NCBI GenBank assembly: GCA_937974175.1
Contig: CALJIG010000054.1
Span: 9,696 to 73,695, forward strand
Source: an uncultured Ignavibacteria bacterium
GTDB taxonomy: Bacteria; Bacteroidota; Ignavibacteria; Tepidaquicellales; Tepidaquicellaceae
DNA: 64,000 nucleotides
Direction: 5' to 3'
In this document: positions 56,969 to 64,000 of the stretch, in pieces
How positions within the stretch are numbered: position 1 is the first letter of the stretch
Layout of the letters: each line of letters begins with the position of its first letter
Translations under genes and position numbers: made by a program
Notes under the pieces: generated by a model
Told to the model about the DNA's origin: nothing
Databases searched by the model: none
The model's input: only the letters and a program-made list of their open reading frames with translations

Positions 56969-57048
56969 ACTCAATACCCAATACTCAATACCCAATACTC
57001 AATACCCAATACTCAATACCCAATACTCAATACCCAATACTCAATACT
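56969..57048. repeat. Heptamer tandem repeat (ACYCAAT)
   Basis: Alternating ACTCAAT and ACCCAAT, about eleven units (14-bp period), ending at the stop codon of the polyprenol-kinase-like gene. The preceding 56873-56965 is a degenerate CACTGATTA word repeat. Confidence 0.9.
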
Positions 57049-57694
57049 AACACATACATCCTCTTCCCATAATCATATTAACAGTATTAAACATCACACA
57101 AAATGAAACAGGAATAAGAATATTATCATCAATGGGAATCGGCATAAGCTCAAGCACAACCGTAATAATCAAAGCTATTAAAGCAGGGATTAAAAACAAT
57201 CCGCTGAGCATTCCCATGAAATAGAGAATTATAAGTCCCGTAATAAAAAAAACTAAACTGCCTTCAATCGTCTTATCGAAAATTTTTATCCTGCCGAAAT
57301 GTTTTCCATACAGTGCTGCTGCCGTATCGCCGAATGTTGTTATAAACATTGCGCTGATAGCAACGTGCTTTTCAAAAAATAAAAAACAAAACAGTGATGA
57401 AAGAACTATGTATGTACCACCGGTGAATAACGAATTTTTATTATCGCCTTCGTGATCTCTTAAAATCTTTCCGAGCACTTTCAGATATAAATTCTGAAGC
57501 CATACCCATTTGAGCCTTAGCAAATCAAGCGTAACCATGTAAATACTGATTGCAGCAGTAATTATTATTATCGTTTTTTTATCGGTAAGCAGATATATAA
57601 ACGGAACTATGGAGTAGCCGATGTGAATCGTCTTCCGCAGCATTTCATTTTTTATATCTAACTTTTTTCCCGATTCCATAAATACGATAAGCAC
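57047..57694 (-). CDS. Dolichol-kinase / diacylglycerol-polyprenol-kinase-like membrane protein
   Basis: 215 aa with about six membrane helices. IKNEMLRKTIHIGYSIVPF, TFGDTAAALYGKHFGRIKIF and DKTIEGSLVFFITGL form the SEC59/COG0170 signature (the GDxAAAxxG and KTxEGS motifs also occur in CDP-diglyceride synthases). CTP-dependent kinase for a polyprenol or diacylglycerol is likely. It lies near ftsH, where cdsA is often found in other genomes. The stop codon touches a tandem repeat. First codon of several Met possible; ATG at 57694 gives a reasonable helix. Confidence 0.75.
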   Translation of the reverse strand: MLIVFMESGKKLDIKNEMLRKTIHIGYSIVPFIYLLTDKKTIIIITAAISIYMVTLDLLRLKWVWLQNLYLKVLGKILRDHEGDNKNSLFTGGTYIVLSSLFCFLFFEKHVAISAMFITTFGDTAAALYGKHFGRIKIFDKTIEGSLVFFITGLIILYFMGMLSGLFLIPALIALIITVVLELMPIPIDDNILIPVSFCVMFNTVNMIMGRGCMC

Positions 57695-57753
57695 ATAAAA
57701 AAAGCGATTCCGAAAAATTCATTACGGAACCGCCTGAAACAAATTTTAAAAAA

Positions 57754-58116
57754 CTATTTTTCTAAAGTTACAGTTCTTTGTTTACAATCAATTATTGCTT
57801 TGTAACCGAACTTTGTTAGAAATCCTATTCCGAGAAGAGGGATTCCATTTGATACTAAAATTTGAACTTTTTTATTCTCATTTTCCATTATAGCATTGGC
57901 ATTTGAAAAATTGAGAGTTACTTTTTCACCATTTGCAACATACAGTTCAGAAAAATTTTCTGCATCTAATTCTAATTCGCTTGCTATTTCATGTGTAACT
58001 AATAGATCTTCCGTAAATCCGGTATCCAGAGTAAACTGTATATCTAAAAGGTTATTGCCGTTTAAAACACTAACAATAATGAATGGAACATTACCATTCA
58101 TAAATCCTTTAACCAT
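57754..58116 (-). CDS. Retropepsin-like aspartic protease family protein (clan AA)
   Basis: 120 aa. One half-protease fold: DIQFTLDTGFTEDLLVTHEI carries the active-site D-T-G, then LNFSNANAIMENE and NGIPLLGIGFLTKFGYKAII (the hydrophobic G-x-F-L motif), with DCKQRTVTL at the end. As with retropepsins, it would act as a dimer. No signal peptide. Its start overlaps the DUF5678 stop by 8 bp, so the pair is translationally coupled. Confidence 0.85.
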   Translation of the reverse strand: MVKGFMNGNVPFIIVSVLNGNNLLDIQFTLDTGFTEDLLVTHEIASELELDAENFSELYVANGEKVTLNFSNANAIMENENKKVQILVSNGIPLLGIGFLTKFGYKAIIDCKQRTVTLEK

Positions 58117-58393
58117 GCTGACTTAAATTCTTGTTAGGAAAATAAGTCGCCAATGTACCGATAGCACCAAACCCTATTTTTTTTATAAAAAATCCGGTTT
58201 TAGGATTTTCTTTTTTTGCAATCTCCAGTGCATCTAAGCTTGTATCCGCTAAATAAACCTGTTTTGTTTCGGGATTTATTGCTAAAAACTTACCAATCAA
58301 ATCCGGCTCATACTTAGATTTAATTTGTTCATAATACCTTTCAGCATCTGAAACAAATTTTTCGCGGTCAATATTTTTATTTACCTCAGACAT
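58109..58393 (-). CDS. DUF5678 family protein
   Basis: 94 aa. Pattern FVSDAERYYEQIKSKYEPDL, IGKFLAINPETKQVYLADTS, LDALEIAKKENPKTGFFIKK, IGF. This matches DUF5678, often encoded beside clan-AA proteases. Function unknown, no catalytic residues recognised. Lies 4 bp after ftsH on the same strand. Confidence 0.8.
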   Translation of the reverse strand: MSEVNKNIDREKFVSDAERYYEQIKSKYEPDLIGKFLAINPETKQVYLADTSLDALEIAKKENPKTGFFIKKIGFGAIGTLATYFPNKNLSQHG

Positions 58394-58397
58394 TTCT

Positions 58398-60422
58398 TTA
58401 ATTCGCCAATGCTACATTACCTGAAAAGCCCGGGTCGTCCTTCATCTTCTTTTCTTTTTTAACTTCCTTATTGTTATCCTGAACCAGTGAAGTAGTTTCC
58501 TTCACTACAGGCGGCAATTCTTCGCCGCGCATAACTTTATCAATCTCTTCTGCATCAAGAATTTCCCTCTCGACTAAAATATGTGACATCTTATGAAGCA
58601 CTTCAATATTGTCTCTTAATATTTTTTCAGCTCTGCTCAAACCTGCCTGAACTGTCCTCTTTACTTCTTCGTCAATAATTATCTGTGTTGACTCACTGTA
58701 ATCTCTGTTATGGTGCGAGCCCATTTCTCTTCCGAGGAAAACTTCTTCCTGCTTCTGTCCGTATGCTACAGGTCCGAGTCTATCGCTCATGCCGAATTCA
58801 CATATCATTCTTCTTGCCATTCCCGTTGCGCGTTCGATATCATTGCTTGCGCCGGTTGTAAGCTCGTTGAAAATAATCTTCTCTGCTGCTCTGCCGCCCA
58901 TTGCGTATGCAATAACTGCTTCGATATGCTCTTTAGAGTAGCTGTGCTTTTCATCCATCGGAAGATAAGTTGTTACACCTAATGCTCTTCCTCTCGGAAT
59001 AATTGTAACTTTATGCACAGGGTCAGCTTCCGGAATCATTCGCGCTACTATAACGTGTCCGCACTCGTGATATGAAGTTGTTAGTTTTTCTTTATCGGAA
59101 ATAATCATGCTCTTTCTTTCCGTACCCATCATTACTTTATCTTTAGCATCTTCCATCTCGCGCATGCTGACAACATCCTTGCTGTTTCTTGCTGCAAGAA
59201 GCGCTGCTTCATTTACAAGGTTTGCAAGGTCTGCACCAGAAAATCCCGGAGTGCCCTTTGCAATTGTTTCAATCTTAACATCTTTCGATAGTGGAATTTT
59301 TCTTGTGTGAACTTTTAAAATTCCTTCTCTTCCCTTCACGTCAGGTCTATCAACAACTACCTGTCTGTCAAATCTTCCCGGACGAAGTAAAGCCGGATCA
59401 AGAATGTCAGGTCTGTTTGTGGAAGCTATAACTATTACACCGTTATTCTGTTCGAAGCCGTCCATTTCAATAAGCAGCTGATTTAATGTCTGCTCTCTTT
59501 CATCGTGTCCGCCGCCCATACCTGCGCCGCGATGACGACCTACTGCATCAATTTCATCTATGAAAATTATACATGGTGCGTGTTTCTTTCCCTGCTCGAA
59601 TAAATCACGAACTCTCGATGCGCCAACGCCGACAAACATTTCAACGAAGTCTGCGCCTGAGATAGAAAAGAACGGTACGCCTGCCTCGCCTGCTACTGCG
59701 CGGGCAAGTAAAGTTTTACCTGTTCCGGGAGGGCCTAATAAAAGCACACCTCTTGGAATTTTACCGCCGAGCTTTTGAAACTTGCCCGGTGATTTTAAAA
59801 AGTCTATAATTTCCGAAAGCTCCTGCTTCGCTTCATCTGCTCCCGCTACATCATTGAATGTAACTTTGATAGCAGATTCGTTCAGCATCTTCGCCTTTGA
59901 TTTTCCGAATGAGAAAATATTACGCGAACCGCCTGCGCCGCCCGATTGCATTCTTCTCATTATTAAAATCCAGAACACAATTATAAGTATCCATGGAATC
60001 GCTCCTAAAAGAGGTCCCATCCATCCGCCGTCATCTTTTTCAACGGAGAATTTAACGCCTGCATCGTTCAGTGATTTTATATAAGAATCTTCTAAATTTG
60101 TGTACGGCAGAAATACGGTAATTTTATCTGTGGTAAATGAACGTCCGCCGATAGTTACAGGCTCATTGCCCTTCAGTTTACCGAGGAATTCGTAGTTGTT
60201 ATCGTTCTTCTTGATTACTGCGCTTTCTATTTTTTTATCCGCAAGCAACCTTTGATATTCGTCGAATGAAACATCTGAGTACTTACCTTCCGAGCCCTTC
60301 GTGTAAATCATTATCAGAAAGAACCCAATTAAAATTGCGCTCCAGCCGAGAACGATTCTGAAGACACGGCTCCAGTTAAAATCATCGTTGCCTGATTTTT
60401 TCTTGTTCTTGTTATTATCCAT
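58398..60422 (-). CDS. ftsH: ATP-dependent zinc metalloprotease FtsH
   Basis: 674 aa. Membrane helix near residue 25 and a second near 150 around a periplasmic domain; AAA+ Walker A GPPGTGKT (230-237), Walker B FIDEIDAVGRH, SRH region TNRPDILDPALLRPGRFDRQ, and the peptidase zinc motif HECGH (452-456; usually HEAGH) with the third ligand in MGGRAAEKIIF. It degrades membrane and short-lived proteins. hpt lies 34 bp upstream, a common arrangement. Confidence 0.97.
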   Translation of the reverse strand: MDNNKNKKKSGNDDFNWSRVFRIVLGWSAILIGFFLIMIYTKGSEGKYSDVSFDEYQRLLADKKIESAVIKKNDNNYEFLGKLKGNEPVTIGGRSFTTDKITVFLPYTNLEDSYIKSLNDAGVKFSVEKDDGGWMGPLLGAIPWILIIVFWILIMRRMQSGGAGGSRNIFSFGKSKAKMLNESAIKVTFNDVAGADEAKQELSEIIDFLKSPGKFQKLGGKIPRGVLLLGPPGTGKTLLARAVAGEAGVPFFSISGADFVEMFVGVGASRVRDLFEQGKKHAPCIIFIDEIDAVGRHRGAGMGGGHDEREQTLNQLLIEMDGFEQNNGVIVIASTNRPDILDPALLRPGRFDRQVVVDRPDVKGREGILKVHTRKIPLSKDVKIETIAKGTPGFSGADLANLVNEAALLAARNSKDVVSMREMEDAKDKVMMGTERKSMIISDKEKLTTSYHECGHVIVARMIPEADPVHKVTIIPRGRALGVTTYLPMDEKHSYSKEHIEAVIAYAMGGRAAEKIIFNELTTGASNDIERATGMARRMICEFGMSDRLGPVAYGQKQEEVFLGREMGSHHNRDYSESTQIIIDEEVKRTVQAGLSRAEKILRDNIEVLHKMSHILVEREILDAEEIDKVMRGEELPPVVKETTSLVQDNNKEVKKEKKMKDDPGFSGNVALAN

Positions 60423-60456
60423 TAAAATTGATTAGTATTAAAATTTAATTCATTTA

Positions 60457-60984
60457 TTATAACACAAAAATACCATTTAAATTCCTATACTTCTGCGCAT
60501 AGTCAAGACCGTAACCTATTACGAAATCATTCTTTATCTTGAAGCCTATGTAGTCTATCGGGAAATCTAATTTGGCAATATCTTTCTTGTATAACAGTGT
60601 AACGAATTTTAATGATTTAGGTTTCTTTGTCATTATCAAATCGCGAATAAACTTTACAGAGAGCCCCGTATCAACTATATCTTCAACAACTATTATATCG
60701 TTTCCTTCAACTTCGCAGTTAAGGTCTTTCAGCAGTGTAACTTCGCCTGAAGAGATTTTGCTGTCGCCGTAGCTGGAGAGTTTAAGGAAGTCAATTTCGC
60801 ACTCGACTTCAATCTCTCTCACAAGGTCGGCAATAAAAATAAATGAGCCGTTAAGTATGCCTATGAAAATCGGTTTTTTATGCTTGTAATCTTTATTGAT
60901 TTTCTTCGCAAGCTGAGAAATCCTTTTTTTGATTTCTCCTTTTTTTATGTATGGTTTGATTTTTGCTTTTTTGTTTACTTCCAA
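60457..60984 (-). CDS. hpt: Hypoxanthine phosphoribosyltransferase
   Basis: 175 aa from TTG 60984. PRPP-binding motif IIVVEDIVDTGLSVKFI, flexible loop LKLSSYGDSKISSGEV, KPIFIGILNGSFIFIADLV and the C-terminal DFVIGYGLDYAQKYRNL. It salvages hypoxanthine and guanine to IMP and GMP. Length normal. Pairs with ftsH in a leftward operon. Confidence 0.95.
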   Translation of the reverse strand: MEVNKKAKIKPYIKKGEIKKRISQLAKKINKDYKHKKPIFIGILNGSFIFIADLVREIEVECEIDFLKLSSYGDSKISSGEVTLLKDLNCEVEGNDIIVVEDIVDTGLSVKFIRDLIMTKKPKSLKFVTLLYKKDIAKLDFPIDYIGFKIKNDFVIGYGLDYAQKYRNLNGIFVL

Positions 60985-61017
60985 AATTTTTTTCCCCGGA
61001 TGTGTTTGCCCTTTGTT

Positions 61018-61242
61018 CCCCTCCTTTTCAAGGAGGGGTTAGGGGTGGTTAACTTTTCTGTTCTCCGTCCTAAATTCTGTTTGGGACGGAACTATACCGT
61101 GAAACTCTGTTTCACTGCGAAACGGAGTTTCGCGGAATATGCATTCCCAAACGGAGTTTGGGAATGAGAATAAAAATTATTTATATGCTGCTAAAACACC
61201 CCTCCCCTGCTTCGCAGGTACTCCTCTCAAGGGGAGAATTTT
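61018..61242. repeat. Repeat block upstream of hpt
   Basis: 61018-61052 is a C4TCCTT...AAGGAGGGG unit plus TTAGGGGTGG (as in the DUF2971 inverted repeats). 61080-61165 has paired hairpins GAAACTCTGTTTC and CCCAAACGGAGTTTGGG. 61195-61242 is a right half of the S-family repeat with tip CTGCTTCGCAG. The 60985-61389 gap contains no gene that I can support. Confidence 0.65.
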
Positions 61243-61316
61243 GCTTCTTTTACATCAAAGGATGTTTTGTGAATTTTTGTGTTTTAGAGTTTTTGTGGCA
61301 GACTCAGAGCCAAAAA

Positions 61317-61356
61317 TAAAAAAACCCGCCTATACATAAAAAACGTAATGGCGGGT
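61317..61356 (-). terminator. Terminator of rpsU
   Basis: Minus strand: ACCCGCC ... GGCGGGT followed by a T7-containing run. Confidence 0.8.
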
Positions 61357-61389
61357 AAAATTTACATCTAATTAATTCAACGAATTAAA

Positions 61390-61587
61390 TTAATTATTTT
61401 CTTCCGCTATTATTCTTTTAGTTTTCCTAATAGCGCGTTCTAGATCCATTTTCTTTTCAATAGATGGCTTAGTAAAAAACATTCTGCGTCTGAATTCTTT
61501 TAAGATTCCTGACTTTTCATATTTTTTCTTGAATCTTTTTAGTGCCTTATCGATAGATTCGCCTTCCTGAATGATGACTTTGAACAA
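61390..61587 (-). CDS. rpsU: 30S ribosomal protein S21
   Basis: 65 aa. The N-terminus FKVIIQEGESIDKALKRFKK and the basic KEFRRRMFFTKPSIEKK are S21. Normal length for Bacteroidota. S21 helps 30S subunits in initiation. Upstream region 61588-61750 holds its divergent promoter. Confidence 0.97.
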   Translation of the reverse strand: MFKVIIQEGESIDKALKRFKKKYEKSGILKEFRRRMFFTKPSIEKKMDLERAIRKTKRIIAEENN

Positions 61588-61750
61588 AGAAATTACCTCT
61601 TTCTGTTTAGATTTTGTATGTAAAAATACAGAAATATCCTTAGATATTCAAGGCGATAGGAAGTAGAAAAATTAAAGACATTTCTAAAGTGTTTCTATTT
61701 AATAAATACAATTTTAAATATATTTTACATATTTTATTCTTTTTATAAGA

Positions 61751-63004
61751 ATGAAATCACAAAATTTCATAAAAACATTACATATATCATTTTTAATTTC
61801 GATTGTAATAACTCTTAACTATTTATATGTAACAAAGTGGTTAGATGATATTTCATCGATAGGTATTGTTGATTATTTTTTAGGTTTCCGCTTTTTTGAT
61901 AATCTTAAACTTTATGAATTTCCCATAGCTCAATTAGTATTAAATCTTCTTTTTTTTATTATTGCATCCATTTTTTTCTTTGCTTACAGAAATAGTTTAT
62001 ATAAAATTGTCCGGAAGTACTTTTCGACTTTAATATACATTAAACCTACCTTTCATATTTATTTCCTATCATTATTATTTAGTTTACCACTGTCCACATT
62101 TTTTTACAATGAAAATTTTTATCAAAAAATTTTCATTTTTTCGGGAGACTTCATTCTTCTAATTTATCTATTATTTGGAATTAATTTATTTATAGCCTTT
62201 GTTTCTGACAAAATTAATGTTGTAATTAAATATAAGTTGTATAGAATTTACTATTATAAGAATATTAAATTAAACGAGTTTTTAATATACTTTTATAGAT
62301 TAATAACAAAGAGAATATTTATAGTTTCGAAATTCAAAATTAAAAAAAATCCTAAAGAGCCAATAAATAAATTTTGTGAAGACGTTCTAAATTTTAGTTC
62401 AAAAGCAAAGGACTTAGCCTTAATTTTAACTCAAAATGGTCATAATTGTAATTTGTATTCGCTTGCTATTGTAGGAAAAGTTGGTGTTGGAAAAACTTCT
62501 TTAATAAATCTGATAAAAGAATCTATTATTGAAGAAAAATATAAAAATCCTTTTAAAGAAAGGTATAAAATTTATGATTTAATACACTTTAACGTTGCTG
62601 AATATGAAAATTTTAAAGAAATTCATTTGCATTTCTTCTATACTTTGTTAAATAATATTAACAAATATTCTTTTGTACCAATGATTGATAGGAATAATTT
62701 AGTTATCAATTTGACAGAGAAGCTTGGCAAAGGAATTTCTTTTTTAAATTTGTTTAATTTTATGACTTTAGATATAGACTTTAGTTCTTATGTAAAAAAA
62801 CTATCTACATGGATTAATAGTATAGAAAAAGTTTTTATAGTATTTATTGATGATGTTGACCGATTATCAAAAGATGAAATGGATAATTTTTTAAAACTAT
62901 TAAGAATAATTCAAAATACTTTAAAAAATGTTGTAATAGTAATTGCTGTTGATAACGAATATATAGAGACATATTCTCAAAAAATGGTAAATTTAGATAA
63001 ATAA
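61751..63004 (+). CDS. KAP-family P-loop NTPase, N-terminal part
   Basis: 417 aa. Four hydrophobic helices occupy residues 1-150 (for example FLISIVITLNYLYVTKWL, LVLNLLFFIIASIFFFAYR, FHIYFLSLLFSLPLSTFF, FILLIYLLFGINLFIAFV). Walker A is GKVGVGKTS (242-250), Walker B VFIVFIDDVDRLS (362-374), then IVIAVDNEYIE. This is the KAP layout: membrane segments inserted before or within a P-loop domain. The frame stops at 63002 just where KAP proteins go on into the 'YLeKi' region; that continuation is in the next frame. Very AT-rich, unlike the housekeeping genes to its left. Confidence 0.75.
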   Translation: MKSQNFIKTLHISFLISIVITLNYLYVTKWLDDISSIGIVDYFLGFRFFDNLKLYEFPIAQLVLNLLFFIIASIFFFAYRNSLYKIVRKYFSTLIYIKPTFHIYFLSLLFSLPLSTFFYNENFYQKIFIFSGDFILLIYLLFGINLFIAFVSDKINVVIKYKLYRIYYYKNIKLNEFLIYFYRLITKRIFIVSKFKIKKNPKEPINKFCEDVLNFSSKAKDLALILTQNGHNCNLYSLAIVGKVGVGKTSLINLIKESIIEEKYKNPFKERYKIYDLIHFNVAEYENFKEIHLHFFYTLLNNINKYSFVPMIDRNNLVINLTEKLGKGISFLNLFNFMTLDIDFSSYVKKLSTWINSIEKVFIVFIDDVDRLSKDEMDNFLKLLRIIQNTLKNVVIVIAVDNEYIETYSQKMVNLDK

Positions 63005-63005
63005 A

Positions 63006-64000
63006 ATGAATGAATTATTACAAAAATATTTTGATAGAATTGAACCTATTTATAGCTTTAAAAACGTAGATTTAGATATTTTTTTTCAAAAAGAAATACT
63101 AAAAAAAATTAATGAGTTAGATTTAGGGGAAGAGTTGTTGAATAAATTTGCAGAGGAAATAAAATTATTTGATCCAAATTTAAAAAAACCAGTTTTCAAT
63201 AAAATTAATACAATGAGGCATTTTGTATTTTTTTTAAGTGAATTAGATAAAGAACTAAAAGACTATGCCGGGCTTATAAATATTTTAGATATAATCTGTC
63301 TTAAAATTTTAGAAAAATCAAATCCCGGAATTCTCGAAGTAATTGTTCAAAATTCTGATATATTTATTGAACAGAATATACTACCCACACTTAATAGAAG
63401 GTTTGCATACCAAGATTATGATATAACATTCAAGAATAAAACTGAAAAATTGAATTTGTTTGTTGAAAAATTTAGTATCGATAAGGATTCGCTCAGTATA
63501 ATTAAATTTATGTTCCCAAACTTAGATGAAAAAAAAAGTCAAACTAAAAGTAATATCGTTGAAGAAATTATTGAAAAAAACAAAATAGCCCATCCAATTC
63601 TCTTTAACTCTTACTTTGCGACATATAAAGTCAGTGACGCCGAAAAATATGTATTAGATATTTCGAAAAGAACAAAGTTTATAACCTCCTTAAATGTAGC
63701 CAGTATAGACGTTCATAAATTATTAGAAGAGTTAGAAAAGTTTATTATTTTAGAGGATAACTATGTCGATGTAAGAAGACAGATTCTTATGTACTTTAGA
63801 AAAATTATACAACGCGATAAAATTTTGGTTGTGCAAAATCTATTAATTCTACTCTCATACTTTGCCAAAAAACTAAGCTCAATTCATTCATCTTTATGGT
63901 TGTCAGATAAATTTAATTCCGCAGCTTCCATTTTAGATTATACAAAACGAGAAGACTCTAACATAAATTTTTTATTAAATATTATATCAGATATAAATAA
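63006..64000 (+). CDS. KAP-type C-terminal part or partner protein (runs off the window)
   Basis: From ATG 63006 the frame is open to the window end (at least 331 residues). It starts MNELLQKYFDRIEPIYSFKN then DIFFQKEILKK, which resembles the KAP 'YLeKifqv...lp' segment after sensor 1, and FNKINTMRHFVFFLSEL resembles the later 'tpR.ikRflN' helix. The rest is helical, with no second P-loop. Only one base lies between the previous TAA and this ATG, and the frame is shifted by +1. Either the gene is split by a frameshift or two proteins assemble. Low GC as in the first part. Confidence 0.6.
   Translation, partial: MNELLQKYFDRIEPIYSFKNVDLDIFFQKEILKKINELDLGEELLNKFAEEIKLFDPNLKKPVFNKINTMRHFVFFLSELDKELKDYAGLINILDIICLKILEKSNPGILEVIVQNSDIFIEQNILPTLNRRFAYQDYDITFKNKTEKLNLFVEKFSIDKDSLSIIKFMFPNLDEKKSQTKSNIVEEIIEKNKIAHPILFNSYFATYKVSDAEKYVLDISKRTKFITSLNVASIDVHKLLEELEKFIILEDNYVDVRRQILMYFRKIIQRDKILVVQNLLILLSYFAKKLSSIHSSLWLSDKFNSAASILDYTKREDSNINFLLNIISDIN

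Noticed and set aside
56969..57048. CRISPR-like regular repeats
   Set aside because: Units are 7 bp and contiguous, with no spacers and no cas genes; it is a simple tandem array.

Overview
The window is AT-rich DNA from a member of the Bacteroidota/Chlorobiota/Ignavibacteriota (FCB) assemblage, most like an Ignavibacteria-type genome. Seven secreted proteins end in a type IX secretion (T9SS) type A sorting domain of the form 'QNYPNPFNPST ... GxYFYxL ... K(K/R)MxLxK'. TTG and GTG starts are common, strong Shine-Dalgarno sites are rare, and the housekeeping genes (rpoN, dprA, ychF, ftsH, hpt, rpsU, purM, feoAB) look like this group. The placement is inferred from protein features only; no rRNA or tRNA gene is visible.

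Layout. 1-3.7 kb: 5' end of hslV, then rpoN, a DUF3109 gene and dprA, all leftward. 4.1-7.3 kb: a barrel-like outer-membrane protein, a lipid-linked-sugar glycosyltransferase and two overlapping EamA/SMR half-transporters. 7.3-11.2 kb: a two-gene sensor-kinase phosphorelay. 11.7-14.1 kb: a lipoprotein and a pyruvate-kinase-like protein. 14.1-17.0 kb: paaABCD (phenylacetyl-CoA epoxidase) without paaE. 17.3-20.7 kb: a family of small membrane proteins (three copies plus a decayed remnant), interrupted by a DUF2971 gene lying between long inverted repeats. 20.7-30.3 kb: T9SS cargo, a formylglycine-generating-enzyme-like protein and a small ribbon-helix-helix-like regulator with a candidate operator. 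30.7-33.1 kb: a low-GC three-gene cassette (lamin-tail-like protein, PD-(D/E)XK nuclease, unknown). 33.8-45.1 kb: thioredoxin-like paralogues, more T9SS cargo, an isolated nuoI, a WG-repeat protein, a DUF559 nuclease gene packed exactly between inverted repeats, and a TPR protein. 45.5-55.3 kb: ordinary metabolism (purine phosphorylase, TatD, dut, rsmI, corA, purM, lysine 6-aminotransferase, fur-feoA-feoB). 55.7-61.6 kb: ychF, a polyprenol-kinase-like gene, retropepsin-like and DUF5678 genes, ftsH, hpt, rpsU. 61.7-64 kb: a KAP-type P-loop NTPase split into two reading frames and running off the window.

Most of the unusual signal lies between genes. Dispersed repeats are dense and fall into several families: a C5TC2T-type palindrome that flanks cargo genes in inverted orientation, a modular 'CTCCCTTGAGGGAG' element with interchangeable hairpin tips, a ~125-bp palindrome present twice with compensatory changes in its outer arms, and self-similar segments each built from its own short word. 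The strongest candidates for something undescribed are (i) the DUF559-in-inverted-repeats element together with its apparent cargo-carrying and empty relatives, (ii) the LTD / PD-(D/E)XK / unknown cassette at 30.9-33.1 kb, (iii) the 60-aa regulator with three GTGCAC sites spaced exactly 12 bp apart, and (iv) the split KAP NTPase at the right edge.
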